This document shows positions 30,718-40,400 of a stretch of DNA of 64,000 bases, in pieces (position 1 is the stretch's first letter; each line of letters opens with the position of its first letter). The DNA lies in NCBI GenBank assembly GCA_028456385.1, contig JALNQF010000038.1, positions 235,601 to 299,600 on the forward strand. The letters are read 5' to 3'. The translations under genes were made by a program, and so were the position numbers. The notes below the pieces were generated by a model. That model was given only the letters and a program-made list of their open reading frames with translations, had not been told where the DNA came from and ran no database searches. This DNA is from Ophiosphaerella korrae. Lineage: Eukaryota; Ascomycota; Dothideomycetes; Pleosporales; Phaeosphaeriaceae.

Positions 30718-32913
30718 ATGTCTTCTGCCCACTACCGCCAACCTCCCCAATGCCAGCACCCACGGCATGATTCGTACTACCCGCGCACCCGCGATGCTGA
30801 CGTCGGCCGAGAGAAACCCACTGCCATGAGAGATAGCAGACCATCGTACTACCCCCCGCTGCCGTCACGGCGCCGCAAGCCAACATGGCCGCCCTCGCCC
30901 AGCGTCGAGGACGAGAGGCCAGGGCTCCAGGCGCGCGACGGCGAACCGCCAGCCGACACCCGAGGCACCGTCGACCAAGAGAAGCTGCTCGAGGACATTG
31001 ACCTGCCTGACCTCGACCTCGACCTCGACCTCGACCCCGACCCCGCCCCCGCCATCCCCGCACGAGTATCAACGCCATATGCCTACACCGCGCCTGGCAG
31101 ATCCACGCCCAAGGCCGCCGTGTTCGATGACTCTGACACCGATCTGGACGACTCCACCCATCTGCGCGCCGCCGAGAGGAAGCCTGCGCGCTACAGCTTC
31201 GTCAAGTCTGACCTGCACAAGGAGGACCTGCGCACCAACCTGTACGACAGCCAGCCGGAGCCGGAGCCACGGCGCCGCAAGAGCCCTCACACTTCACGGC
31301 CGCCTTCGAGAGGCAATGCTGGGCTGCCGTCCCCGTTGGCCTTCTCCACCACTGTGCGCCCCCCCTCGCCTGGCCATGTGCCAATAGCAGACGCAGATTG
31401 GCATGCCACATACCCACCGCCCACTACTGGCGACCGACCAAGGCCACCTTCCAGGGTGAGCAGACATGAGACTATGCCCGCTCCAACCCCACGCATCGAC
31501 GTTCACAGCCCCTCCCCCGCGAGAGCTCCTGCAGTGAGCACTACCCTACCTTACCCCGTTGATGATCGGCCGCTGGACGTCTTTATGCCCTCAGAATCAC
31601 ACTACCAGTTCGACCACTCGACTGTTGCTTCTCCCCAGCAGGCCTTTCCAGACTCGCCGCGCATCTCAACTTCGTCAGTTCCAGGCTCACCACGCTTGAG
31701 AGATGAACCGTTTCGTGTCCAAAACATAGTAAACGTGTCAGACGAACCAATGCGCACGAGGAGAGCACGAGCAAATAGTACTCGCTCGCAAGCTAGTACA
31801 GACGACCGCCGGGAGCGTCCCTCAAAGCCGCCTAGGACGTTTGATCTCAAACTTCCACCCTGTCCAAGGGAAGTCGCGACTACGAAATACGATGACTGGT
31901 ACACCTTGCAGGGATATCGAAATTTTGATATCTGCCCTGACTGTTTTCATGGAGTCTTTGCTGACACACCCTTCGCAATACACTTCTCGCAAACACGCTT
32001 GGGTGAGCGACCAACTGAGCGGTTCTGCGACTTTTATAGCCCCTGGGTCCGCCTGGCTTGGCTACTCACCATCAAGCAACGCCGTCCGTCTCTTGACTTG
32101 ATCTATGCGCTAGCCGATATTGCGGATGATGACAGGCCTTGTCCTAAAGACCGAGAGCTCAGTAGCGATCGCGTTTCGTGGTATGGTATACCCGATCAAA
32201 GAGACGGGATACATGTGGCCGACTTCGCCATCTGCTCAAGCGATAAGAGAATGATCGAAGCCCTCTTACCGAAAATGCGTGGTTATTTCACAAGACTTCC
32301 ATATGAACACCAATCTGGCGTCCCCAAAAAGTACATGTGTAGTCTCCGAACCAGCTCCCGGCGCTTTCCCAAGTACGTAGAGCTCCTAGTTGAGCTCAAT
32401 GATGAAGCTCAGGACCTCGACCAACGACCCAACATCAATCGCTTTATCCAAATGGCGCGTGAAAATGCCTTTAAAGGTGAATGTGGCCAAGACAAAATAT
32501 ATTACCGAAAGCCATGGCACTTCATCCCGTCTCTCCCTGAATTCACAGTCTGCGAAGAATGCTTCGACACAGTTATCTGGCCCTCCTTACAATCACGCTC
32601 CGCCCCCTCCACCGTGCCTCGTCTGTTCAACAAAACTCTCCAACTCGTCCCCGGTGAGGATGCTGAGGTCGGTTCGAGTTGCTGCCTCTACAGTCCCCGT
32701 ATGAAGCGTGTGTTTGAGACTGCGGTAAAGGAAGCAGATCCTACGTATTTAAAGCGTAAAGCAATTGAGAGGAAGAAAGCCGAGGCAAAGATCGCGAAGC
32801 AAAAGAAAGAAGTTGTCAGATGGATGATGGGATTGGAGAGGGGAGGTCGGCAATGGGAGGCCGCAAAAGAAGAGTTGAAGGCGTTGGAGATGGAGTGGGC
32901 ACATTGGGAGTGA
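30718..32913 (+). CDS. Uncharacterised 731-aa fungal protein with Cys-rich C-terminal domain
   Basis: Single-exon frame from the ATG at 30718. Residues 1 to about 380 are disordered, rich in Pro, Arg, Ser and Asp, with a codon-level repeat encoding alternating Asp-Leu (DLDLDLDLDPDP, about 100-111) and many SP/PP sites. The C-terminal 350 residues are ordered: LPPCPREVATTKYDDWYTL, YRNFDICPDCFHGVF, FCDFYSPWVRLAWLLTIKQ, VSWYGIPDQRDGIHVADFAIC, YMCSLRTSSRRFPKYVELL, WHFIPSLPEFTVCEECFDTV and SCCLYSPRMKRVF. Two CxxC pairs (CPDC and CEEC) are followed by similar aromatic contexts, which suggests a duplicated metal-binding half-domain. A Lys-rich helix ends the protein (ERKKAEAKIAKQKKEVV). I recognise this as a type of conserved fungal protein without an assigned function. 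Confidence 0.75.
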   Translation: MSSAHYRQPPQCQHPRHDSYYPRTRDADVGREKPTAMRDSRPSYYPPLPSRRRKPTWPPSPSVEDERPGLQARDGEPPADTRGTVDQEKLLEDIDLPDLDLDLDLDPDPAPAIPARVSTPYAYTAPGRSTPKAAVFDDSDTDLDDSTHLRAAERKPARYSFVKSDLHKEDLRTNLYDSQPEPEPRRRKSPHTSRPPSRGNAGLPSPLAFSTTVRPPSPGHVPIADADWHATYPPPTTGDRPRPPSRVSRHETMPAPTPRIDVHSPSPARAPAVSTTLPYPVDDRPLDVFMPSESHYQFDHSTVASPQQAFPDSPRISTSSVPGSPRLRDEPFRVQNIVNVSDEPMRTRRARANSTRSQASTDDRRERPSKPPRTFDLKLPPCPREVATTKYDDWYTLQGYRNFDICPDCFHGVFADTPFAIHFSQTRLGERPTERFCDFYSPWVRLAWLLTIKQRRPSLDLIYALADIADDDRPCPKDRELSSDRVSWYGIPDQRDGIHVADFAICSSDKRMIEALLPKMRGYFTRLPYEHQSGVPKKYMCSLRTSSRRFPKYVELLVELNDEAQDLDQRPNINRFIQMARENAFKGECGQDKIYYRKPWHFIPSLPEFTVCEECFDTVIWPSLQSRSAPSTVPRLFNKTLQLVPGEDAEVGSSCCLYSPRMKRVFETAVKEADPTYLKRKAIERKKAEAKIAKQKKEVVRWMMGLERGGRQWEAAKEELKALEMEWAHWE
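31007..31056 (+). repeat. Short tandem repeat inside the 731-aa gene
   Basis: GACCTC units repeat head to tail, shifting to GACCCC, and encode alternating Asp-Leu then Asp-Pro. Length variation here would stay in frame. Confidence 0.8.
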
Positions 32914-33169
32914 TGGGGTGTATGCACGGTTTGCGCAGATGAAAGTATATTGGCCGATAGATGCAATAAAACCACTATTTATTCATATCCTGTCGAAGAC
33001 AAGATCTAAGGAGGCAAATTCAATTGGGGCCGTTTATTCGTATAAGTAATTCCATCTTTGAAACCCATCCTTATTTGCATCGCAAAGCCTATTCTATGTC
33101 AACCGTACGGGAAGCGCTGTGGCATACCCACCCGCCATCAACCTACACACAAGCCGCTCACTCATTCAC

Positions 33170-34965
33170 TCACTCACCCCCCCATTGTATAGTCTTCAAT
33201 CTGAGCTTCATCCCATTTACAGGCTTACTCGTAATCTGCCAAAAGTCAGTTTTTTTTAGTTTTTAAAAAAAAAAAAAAAAAAAAAAAAGTTCCAGCATCA
33301 AAAAAGGGGCGCAAAACATACCGTCCCACCAACTACAACCTTCTCCCCAGGATCCGCCATCTCAAACTCAAACGCACCAACAAGACTCGCAACCAAAGCT
33401 CTCAACTCAGCCCTTGCAAATCGCTCGCCAATACAGCTCCGCGGGCCGTGTAAGAAGGTCAGGAATGAATAATTACTGTCTGTACCGCCGCTCATGCTTG
33501 CGCGGCCCGTCTCCTTGTCGATCCAGCGCTCCGGCACAAAGGCTTCTGCATCGGGGCCCCAGAGCTTCGGGTTGCGATTGATGGCCCATGGGACGACCAT
33601 GATAATTGTGCCTTTGGGTACCATGTGACCGGCAATGGTGGTGTCGCGGATGGTGTAGCGTGCGGAGACGGGAATCGTGGGGAAAAGCCGGAGGACTTCG
33701 TTGCAGACGGCGTTGAGGTAAGGCATGTTTTCGAGAATCGAAGTGATGTCTGCGGTGGGGTTGGAGAGCGCGGTTGGGGATGGGATGTGCGTGTGGATCT
33801 CAGTGCGGAGGCGGGTTTGGATATGGGGGTGTTGGGAGAGGAGATAGGATGACCATGTTAGTGCTGATGAAGTGGTTTCGTGGCTAGGGGTTGCGTTAAT
33901 GATGGTCCGAATACTAGCGCTTGTGTGAGGTGTTGTGAGAGTAGTGGATTGTACGTACCCGGCTGCTAGAAATGTGAGTAACTGATCTACCAGATTGGAA
34001 TCTGAAAAATTGTTACTCCGAACCATTATGGAGAGAATGTCAACGCTTTCTTGGCTTTCGGTTTTTAATCTCATCTTTTTCTGCATAACAAATTCGGTGC
34101 ATATCCGCTTCAGGTTCGCAGTGATGACTCGTACCCGCTCGTTCAATTTCCATGGCAACGACGCGATAAACCATGGTGGAAAAATCAAATGTAAGATAAA
34201 GTATATTGCTTTCTCAGTCGTTGGCTCCAGAAGTTCCTCGTAGTTCTCGATCAACTCGTCATTGCTGTTTCGCATCGATCCAATATCACGGCCTAAGCCA
34301 GCCAGTCCAATGATATCGAGCGTGACCAAAGTAGAAAAGTGCCCTATCTCAATTACTTTAGATTCGCCTTCTGCTAGTGCGGCCTTGAGCGCGTTCACCA
34401 TCTCCATAGACTTTGACCAGAAGATGGGGTACAGCTCCTTAACGTGGCGAAAGTGGAACGCCGGCATGATTTGCTTTCGATGATGCTTGTGCTCGTCACC
34501 TTCACTCATTAATAAGCCGTCTCCTAGAAACTTTCGCAGAAAAGCGCGTGACCACGGTGGCTTTTCCATGTCGTAGGATTTGTGCACGAGGACGTCTGCT
34601 ATGGTGGCTGGAGTGGTCACCATGAGTCTATCGTCGTGGAAAATGCCTCTTGTTAGAATGAGTCCATCATTCTCCGTCTCTTTCATTACTTGGAGGTTGG
34701 GCTCGCCGAGAGGCCGCTGCAGCATGCGCCAGCTATGGCCAATCAATGGCCAGAAGCCTCGAGGCTGCGGAAGGTGGCGAAGAGGGCTAAGGAGGAAAGG
34801 GTAAATCAAGATCTTGTAAGTGCCGAAGATGTTCATGTTTACGAGAAGGAAGGCAATGACAAACCATGTTAAGGTGTTGGTTGGAAAGAGCTGAGGAACG
34901 AAGTAGGATGCCAGCACAGATTCGGACAGTGATATTAAAGCTACATTTGCGACGGTGAACTCCAT
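33170..34965 (-). CDS. Cytochrome P450 monooxygenase, three exons
   Basis: Exons on the minus strand: 34965-33959, 33883-33322 and 33235-33170, giving 544 aa. The N terminus carries hydrophobic anchors (WFVIAFLLVNMNIFGTYKILI). Landmarks: the W(S)RAFLRKFLGDGLL and HRKQIMPAFHFRHVKELYP C-helix region; the I-helix AGHETTSSALTW at 335-346, complete only when a 75-nt in-frame intron (33884-33958) is removed; ExxR in NEVLRLFP (Glu398, Arg401); PERW near 453; and the heme loop FLHGPRSCIG with Cys486. The open frame seems to end in GGTVCFAPLF*, but GGT is followed by a GTATGT donor; beyond an 86-nt intron with a poly-T tract the next exon supplies ITSKPVNGMKLRLK, the usual P450 ending. The protein should be an ER-bound monooxygenase needing a reductase partner. 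The substrate cannot be predicted, and no biosynthetic cluster partners are visible. It is the last gene before the AT-rich block. Confidence 0.88.
33236..33321 (-). other. P450 intron 2 with a 24-nt homopolymer
   Basis: Donor GTATGT, a run of 24 A on the plus strand (33265-33288, poly-T in the transcript), branch site AACTGAC and acceptor TTTTGGCAG. The poly-T lies just upstream of the branch point. Splicing is phase 0. Confidence 0.75.
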
Positions 34966-35654
34966 GGTGGCATTGCTGTTGAGGTAGTGTGGCAGATAAG
35001 GTGATCTTTAAATTAACAGAAGCACCAAGGTGGCTTACGTTGACGTTGTGGTGGCCTAAACTTTGTGATACTGTTTTCAGATGCGTGCCTCGGCTGAACA
35101 AGGGTGCGTCCCCGCCTTCCTCTATTCTTTCTAAGGGTGCTACAACAAATGAGGGTATGAAGTGATGATCCTTCATGTACAAATGCGGTAGTCATCGCGA
35201 AGGCCAGCTTCAATCTTTCATCTAGTATGGGGGCTTGAGAAGAACGTGGGGTTTTATACGTAGAGTGGAGTTACGTTAGTCTCGTTTAGGAACATGGCAT
35301 GATGCTCTTGCGAGTGAACATCCCTTCAGTGCTCACTCTTGAGACGTCTATTTTAGCGATAGCCTAGTACACATCCGTGTTTACCTGGTGATAGTGCGAC
35401 GCTGCAGTAGTTGTTGTACGGAGTGTTCTTATACGAAATCAGTTCTTACTCCTCGGAACAAAGGTTCGTATTACTGCACTAGGACAAAAGTTTAGCACGC
35501 CAAGCTTAACTCACCACCGTGCATGTTACGGCTGTAACAGAAGAAATCCAAATGGAACCAATTAGCCCCGCGGTAGAAGATAACAATGCATACGACCCTT
35601 GGGACAATAAGCTCGATTGGGAAGTCAATCATAACCGGGACACGTAACGACTTC
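34966..35654. other. P450 upstream region up to the AT-rich border
   Basis: Ordinary base composition, no supported gene. It should hold the P450 promoter. Base composition begins to fall after about 35.64 kb. Confidence 0.5.
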
Positions 35655-35820
35655 GCGATCTTGGCAACTACAAAGCTACGAAGCCAGCTTCGTAACTTCG
35701 CGAAGTAAGAATTAACGAAGTAACAAAGTACAGGAAAGTACTAGGTATATAGTTAGTAGCAATGCGCATTATTAGGATAAGATTAGTAATCTAATCTCTA
35801 ACTAAGAGTAATACTATATT
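35655..35820 (+). repeat. Weakly mutated Gypsy-A LTR relic at the compartment border
   Basis: This stretch can be followed along the plus-oriented Gypsy-A LTR at 45.7 kb: TTCGCGATCTT, then CAAAGCTA, then GGTATATAGTTAGTAG and TAGTAATCTAATCTCTAAC occur in the same order. It keeps CG and CA dinucleotides (CAACTACAAAGC, GCAATGCGCA) that the other copies have lost. Both ends are truncated. Confidence 0.6.
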
Positions 35821-36564
35821 AATATCTATTATTTAGAATTATCTAGTACTTTATAGTTTATTATATAATTATAATATATATCTTAATATTATAAGAAATT
35901 AAAAATCTTTAGTATAATATAAAGCTTTATAACTAGAGCTAAGATTAGATAAGTATAGAACCTAAATAGAATAGAAAGAACTAAAAGATCTAGTAATCTT
36001 ATATAGATATATTATTATATTATAGCTTTACTTTTATTAGGCTTTAGTACTTATAAAGCCTATAGAGCTATAGTAGTATTATAATTAGTATATACTAAGC
36101 TAAGAGTTAAGGGCTAGTAAGCCTTTATAATAATATATACTATTTTACTCTTATATTTAATATTATTAAATACTTATCTACTTTTTTAGGTTTATTTAGC
36201 GTAGTAGAGTAGAGCTATAGTTTAATAACTCTATTATACTAAATAAACCTAAAAAAGTAACTAAGTATTTAATAAAATTAAATATAGAAGTAAAATAGTA
36301 TATATTACTTAAAGCTCTTAGAGACTTATTTTATACTTTTACGTAGCTATAGCCTTACTATAGCCTATAGTATAATATATACTTACTATCTAGTACTTTA
36401 TATAAAGTACTTATATATTTAGCTATACTATTACAAGTTAGAGCTTTACTCTATACAATTTAGGTAAGCCTATAGTAGTAAGTAAGCTATATAAGCTATT
36501 CGAGCTACTCTACTATATATAAGTAGCTTAGCTTAGATAGCTCTTTAATTAATAATTATCTCTT
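35821..36564. repeat. Unassigned AT-rich repeat debris
   Basis: Heavily mutated sequence between the border LTR relic and the recognisable Gypsy-B fragment. It contains the inverted repeat listed separately. I could not match the rest to either family. Confidence 0.4.
36134..36304. repeat. Long imperfect inverted repeat (about 65-nt arms)
   Basis: The left arm at 36134-36198 (beginning TATATACTATTTTACT, ending TAGGTTTATTTA) is the reverse complement of 36240-36304 (beginning TAAATAAACCTA) with few mismatches; the spacer of about 41 nt contains GTAGTAGAGTAGAGC. It could be a decayed foldback/MITE-type element or an internal palindrome of an older transposon. Confidence 0.6.
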
Positions 36565-36978
36565 ACTTATTCTTAAGCTTATATCTTATAATACTATAGT
36601 ACTAAAAAGACTCTTACTACTAGTACTATAAAATATATACTATACGTACTATACTTAATAGCTAAAAAGTTAGTTAGTAGTAAACTTATATTAGTAAAGT
36701 TTAAAGCCTTTTTAATAACTTTATATAAACTATAGTAAAGAGATGCTTTTATATAAGTATAAGTAAAAAGTTTAATAAAAGTTAAAAGTACTTAATATAG
36801 TAGTAAAGTATAAGTATAGTACTTAGATAATAAAAAAGTTTTAAGATATAAAAGTAGAGTATATATTCTAGAAAAACTTACTATTAAGTAAAAATATTCT
36901 ACTCTAGTATTATAACTTATATATAGCTAGCTACTTTAGTATATATAGAATACTTAAGCTAATTATAAAATACTATTA

Positions 36979-37419
36979 TATAACTAGGTTACTTATTATT
37001 AACTATAAGTAACTACTAAGGTATTAGTAGATTAGGAGATAATAACAAAAGTTTATATTATAATTAGTAATAACTATAAATAATAGTTAATTTGTATATA
37101 CAATATTAAGTATTAGCGTTCTAGGTTAGAGATTAGATTACTAATACTATCCTAATAATACGTATTACTATTAAATATATACTTATACTTCTTAGCTAGC
37201 TTTATACTTTATATTTACTAAGATTATAAATTATAAAGTTATTATATATTTAGATTTATACTTTACGTTTACTAAGATTATAAAATATAAAGTTATTATA
37301 TATCTCTATTATAATTAGCTTCTTAGTTAAGTTTATTATCTTATAAGTTATACGTATTATTATTATCTATAGTAAGGCTAATTAGCTTAAACTAATTTTC
37401 TCTTATTATAGCTATAATA
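36979..37419 (-). repeat. 3' LTR of Gypsy-A copy 1
   Basis: 441 nt, starting TATAACTAGG and ending GCTATAATA on the plus strand; matches 43528-43968 in length and order. Termini TA..TA are the expected mutated form of TG..CA. Confidence 0.85.
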
Positions 37420-40400
37420 CTATTCTTCTCTTTAAGTAGGTTCTTATTTCTCTACTCTAGGCCTAAAGTTATTAGTCTAGTTTCTTTATTTATTTCTAGT
37501 TCTTTATTATTCTCTATATCTTTTTATTCTAATTATAATAAACTCTTTCTTATTACTTACGTTACTTATTATAAAGTTAAAATATTTCTATATACTTAAT
37601 ATACTTAATTAAAGCTTACTTATCTTATATCTTTAAAAGATAGTAAATACTATAATAAGTGTATTTTTACTAATATTTAATATAAGTATACTCTTTTAGG
37701 TATTTCTCTTATAGAATATAAGTACTTAATTTCTATATAGTCTCTTCTTACTAAATTATATAGGGCGAGCTATTAACTAGGCTTAAGAGATACTATTATT
37801 ATAGCTTATAGAAGCTAAAGCTAAGTATAAGCTAACTCTTTATAAGCTAGTAGATCTTTATTCTTATATTAAGTATCTTTATAAGATAAAAGCTTATAAT
37901 AATGCTAAATTATCTAAATAGTCTTATACCTTAGAGGCTAAAATAGACCTTAAAGACGCTATAGAGGCTACTCTAGCTCTTATTATATTAGATGTTCTTA
38001 ACGCCTCTTTATTTATTATTAGTAGTACTAATTTTCTTAGTTTACTATAAGGCGCTCTAGAAAGTTTTAACTTTAGAACTCTTTTAGTTTCTTAGAGTAG
38101 TTAAAGTTATTCTCTAGTTCTTATATATCTTTCTATAGTTACCTTTTTTTATTTATACTTATCTATTTTATTAAGTAGTAGTTCCTACTATTATAGAACT
38201 AGTATACTAAGATTTCTTTAACTTCTTAATCTTCTTATTCTCTATATATATCTACTTTATATACTAGTAGTTCTATATTCTATAGTACTTGTTCTAGTAG
38301 TACTATATAGAATATTAGGTATATCTTTATCTTACTTAGTAGCTTTAATTTAAATATAACTAGTATAACTTTCTTTTTAACTTTATATAGTCTAATTTTT
38401 ACGTAATTAAGTTTTAGGCTTAGTTACTTACTTTTAATATTTTTTTATAGTAACTATACTTTTTTTTCTTCTCTAAATTAGAGTCTCTCTTTATATTTTT
38501 TATTGTAGTATTTTACTATTTAATTATATAGAAATTCTATATCTTATCTTAGTTAATTATATATATCTCTAAGTTTATTAGTAAGGTTTTCTCTTCTTAG
38601 AAACTAAGATACTTTTTATCTTAGTATTTAGTATACGTTAGGATTAAATCTATAGTTTATAAAAAAAAGTAATTCTTTTATTACTTTATTCTTTACGCTA
38701 TTATATACTAGCTATACTATAGGTAATAACTATACCTAGTTATTTTAGTTATAGTTAAAGTAGTATCTTAAGTACTACTCTACTATTTAGTTTATTTATT
38801 CTAATAATCTATCTATTTATAGATAATATACTATTAATATTACGTATTATATTTCTAATTATACTATTATTATTCCTTATAGTTTTAATATAAATCTTAT
38901 ATCTCTATCTATAATAATTTTATTTAAAAGTTTATATTAGCTAATTATAGTTCTTAGGACCTAGTACGTAGTAACTTCTATTCTACTTTTCTCTTTATAT
39001 AGTCTAAAGTAAGAGTATTTTATAAGTTTATCTACTATTATTAGGATTCTATTATATTCTACCCCTAATATTAGACCTTTTAATTTAGGTAGCTTTGTAA
39101 TAAAGTCTATTATTATTATTTCTTAAAGTTATTCTAGTACTTTAACTAGTTATAGTATCTTATATAGTACGTATCTATTATACTTATTTCTATAGTATTC
39201 TATATAATCTTATAGTACTTCTTTTACTAGTTATCTTACTCTTAAGATATAGTAGTCTCTTAGGAGTCTATTTAGTATTTTCTTAATTTTTTAGTATCTA
39301 TATACTAGTAGCTTATAGAATTATTATATAAATTCTCTTTAGATCTTCTTTAGAATATATATCCTTCTATAAGCTTATATAAATCCTTCTTAGATTTCTA
39401 GTTTTTTTATTTCTTTAGATATTTCTTATATTATTTTCTAAATCTAGTTATCTAGCTTACTACTTATTCTTTTAAGTATAGTAGCTATTTTAAGTATATT
39501 TAAGATTAAATATTCTTCTTTATTCTTAACTAGAACTATACTAGTAGTATTTACTTTTTCTTATAAATCTAGTCTTCTACTTAAAGTATCTATAAATTAG
39601 TTATCTTTCTCTTTTATATATATAATTTCTAAGTTAAATATTAATAAGAATTCCTACTATTTTATATAGTATTATAATAGGTCTTTATTTATTATAAATC
39701 CTATAAGGTTCTTATAGTCTATATAGACTTTTATTTTATATTTTACTTTTTATAAGTATACTCTTTATTATTTAAATACTTTATAGATTACTAGTATTTC
39801 TTTATTATAAATTAAGTAGTTAAGCTCTACTAGTTTTATTTTCTTAGAGAAGTATTTAACTAAGTATTCTTATTTAGTTTTTAGGTCTTCCTATATTAGT
39901 ACTATTCTATAGACTAAATTAGATATATCTATTTTTACTATTACTAGTAGGTTTAGGTTATATATTCTAATTACTAGGTTCTCTATAAACTTTTTCTTAA
40001 TTTTATTAAATACTTTATTATATTCTTTTATCTACTTAAATAGTATATCTTTTTTTATAAGTCTAGTTATAAGTTCTATTTCTTTAGACTATTTTACTAT
40101 TAGCTTTTTATAGAAGTTTACTAGCCTATAAAATTACTATATCTCTTTTAGGTTTTTAGGTATTAGCTATTTATTAATTAATCTAATCTTTTCTAGATTA
40201 ATTTTAATTTTTCTTAGTTTAATAATAAATCTAAGAAAATCTATTTCTTTTATATAGAATTTGTATTTCCTTATCCTAAGAAATAGTTTACTTTTTACTA
40301 GTTTTTCTAGTACTTTATATATATATTATACGTATTCTTCCTCTATTTCTAAGAATATAAGGATATTGTCTAGGTATATAAATATAAATATATCTAAGTA

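Noticed and set aside
33265..33288. Poly-A run as a sign of a LINE or processed pseudogene tail
   Set aside because: It lies inside a well-supported intron of the P450 gene as a poly-T tract upstream of the branch site; no target duplication or reverse-transcribed sequence is attached.
1..35654. tRNA or rRNA genes
   Set aside because: I looked for B-box-like GGTTCGAATC patterns with matching acceptor stems and found none that held up; a tRNAscan run would settle it.
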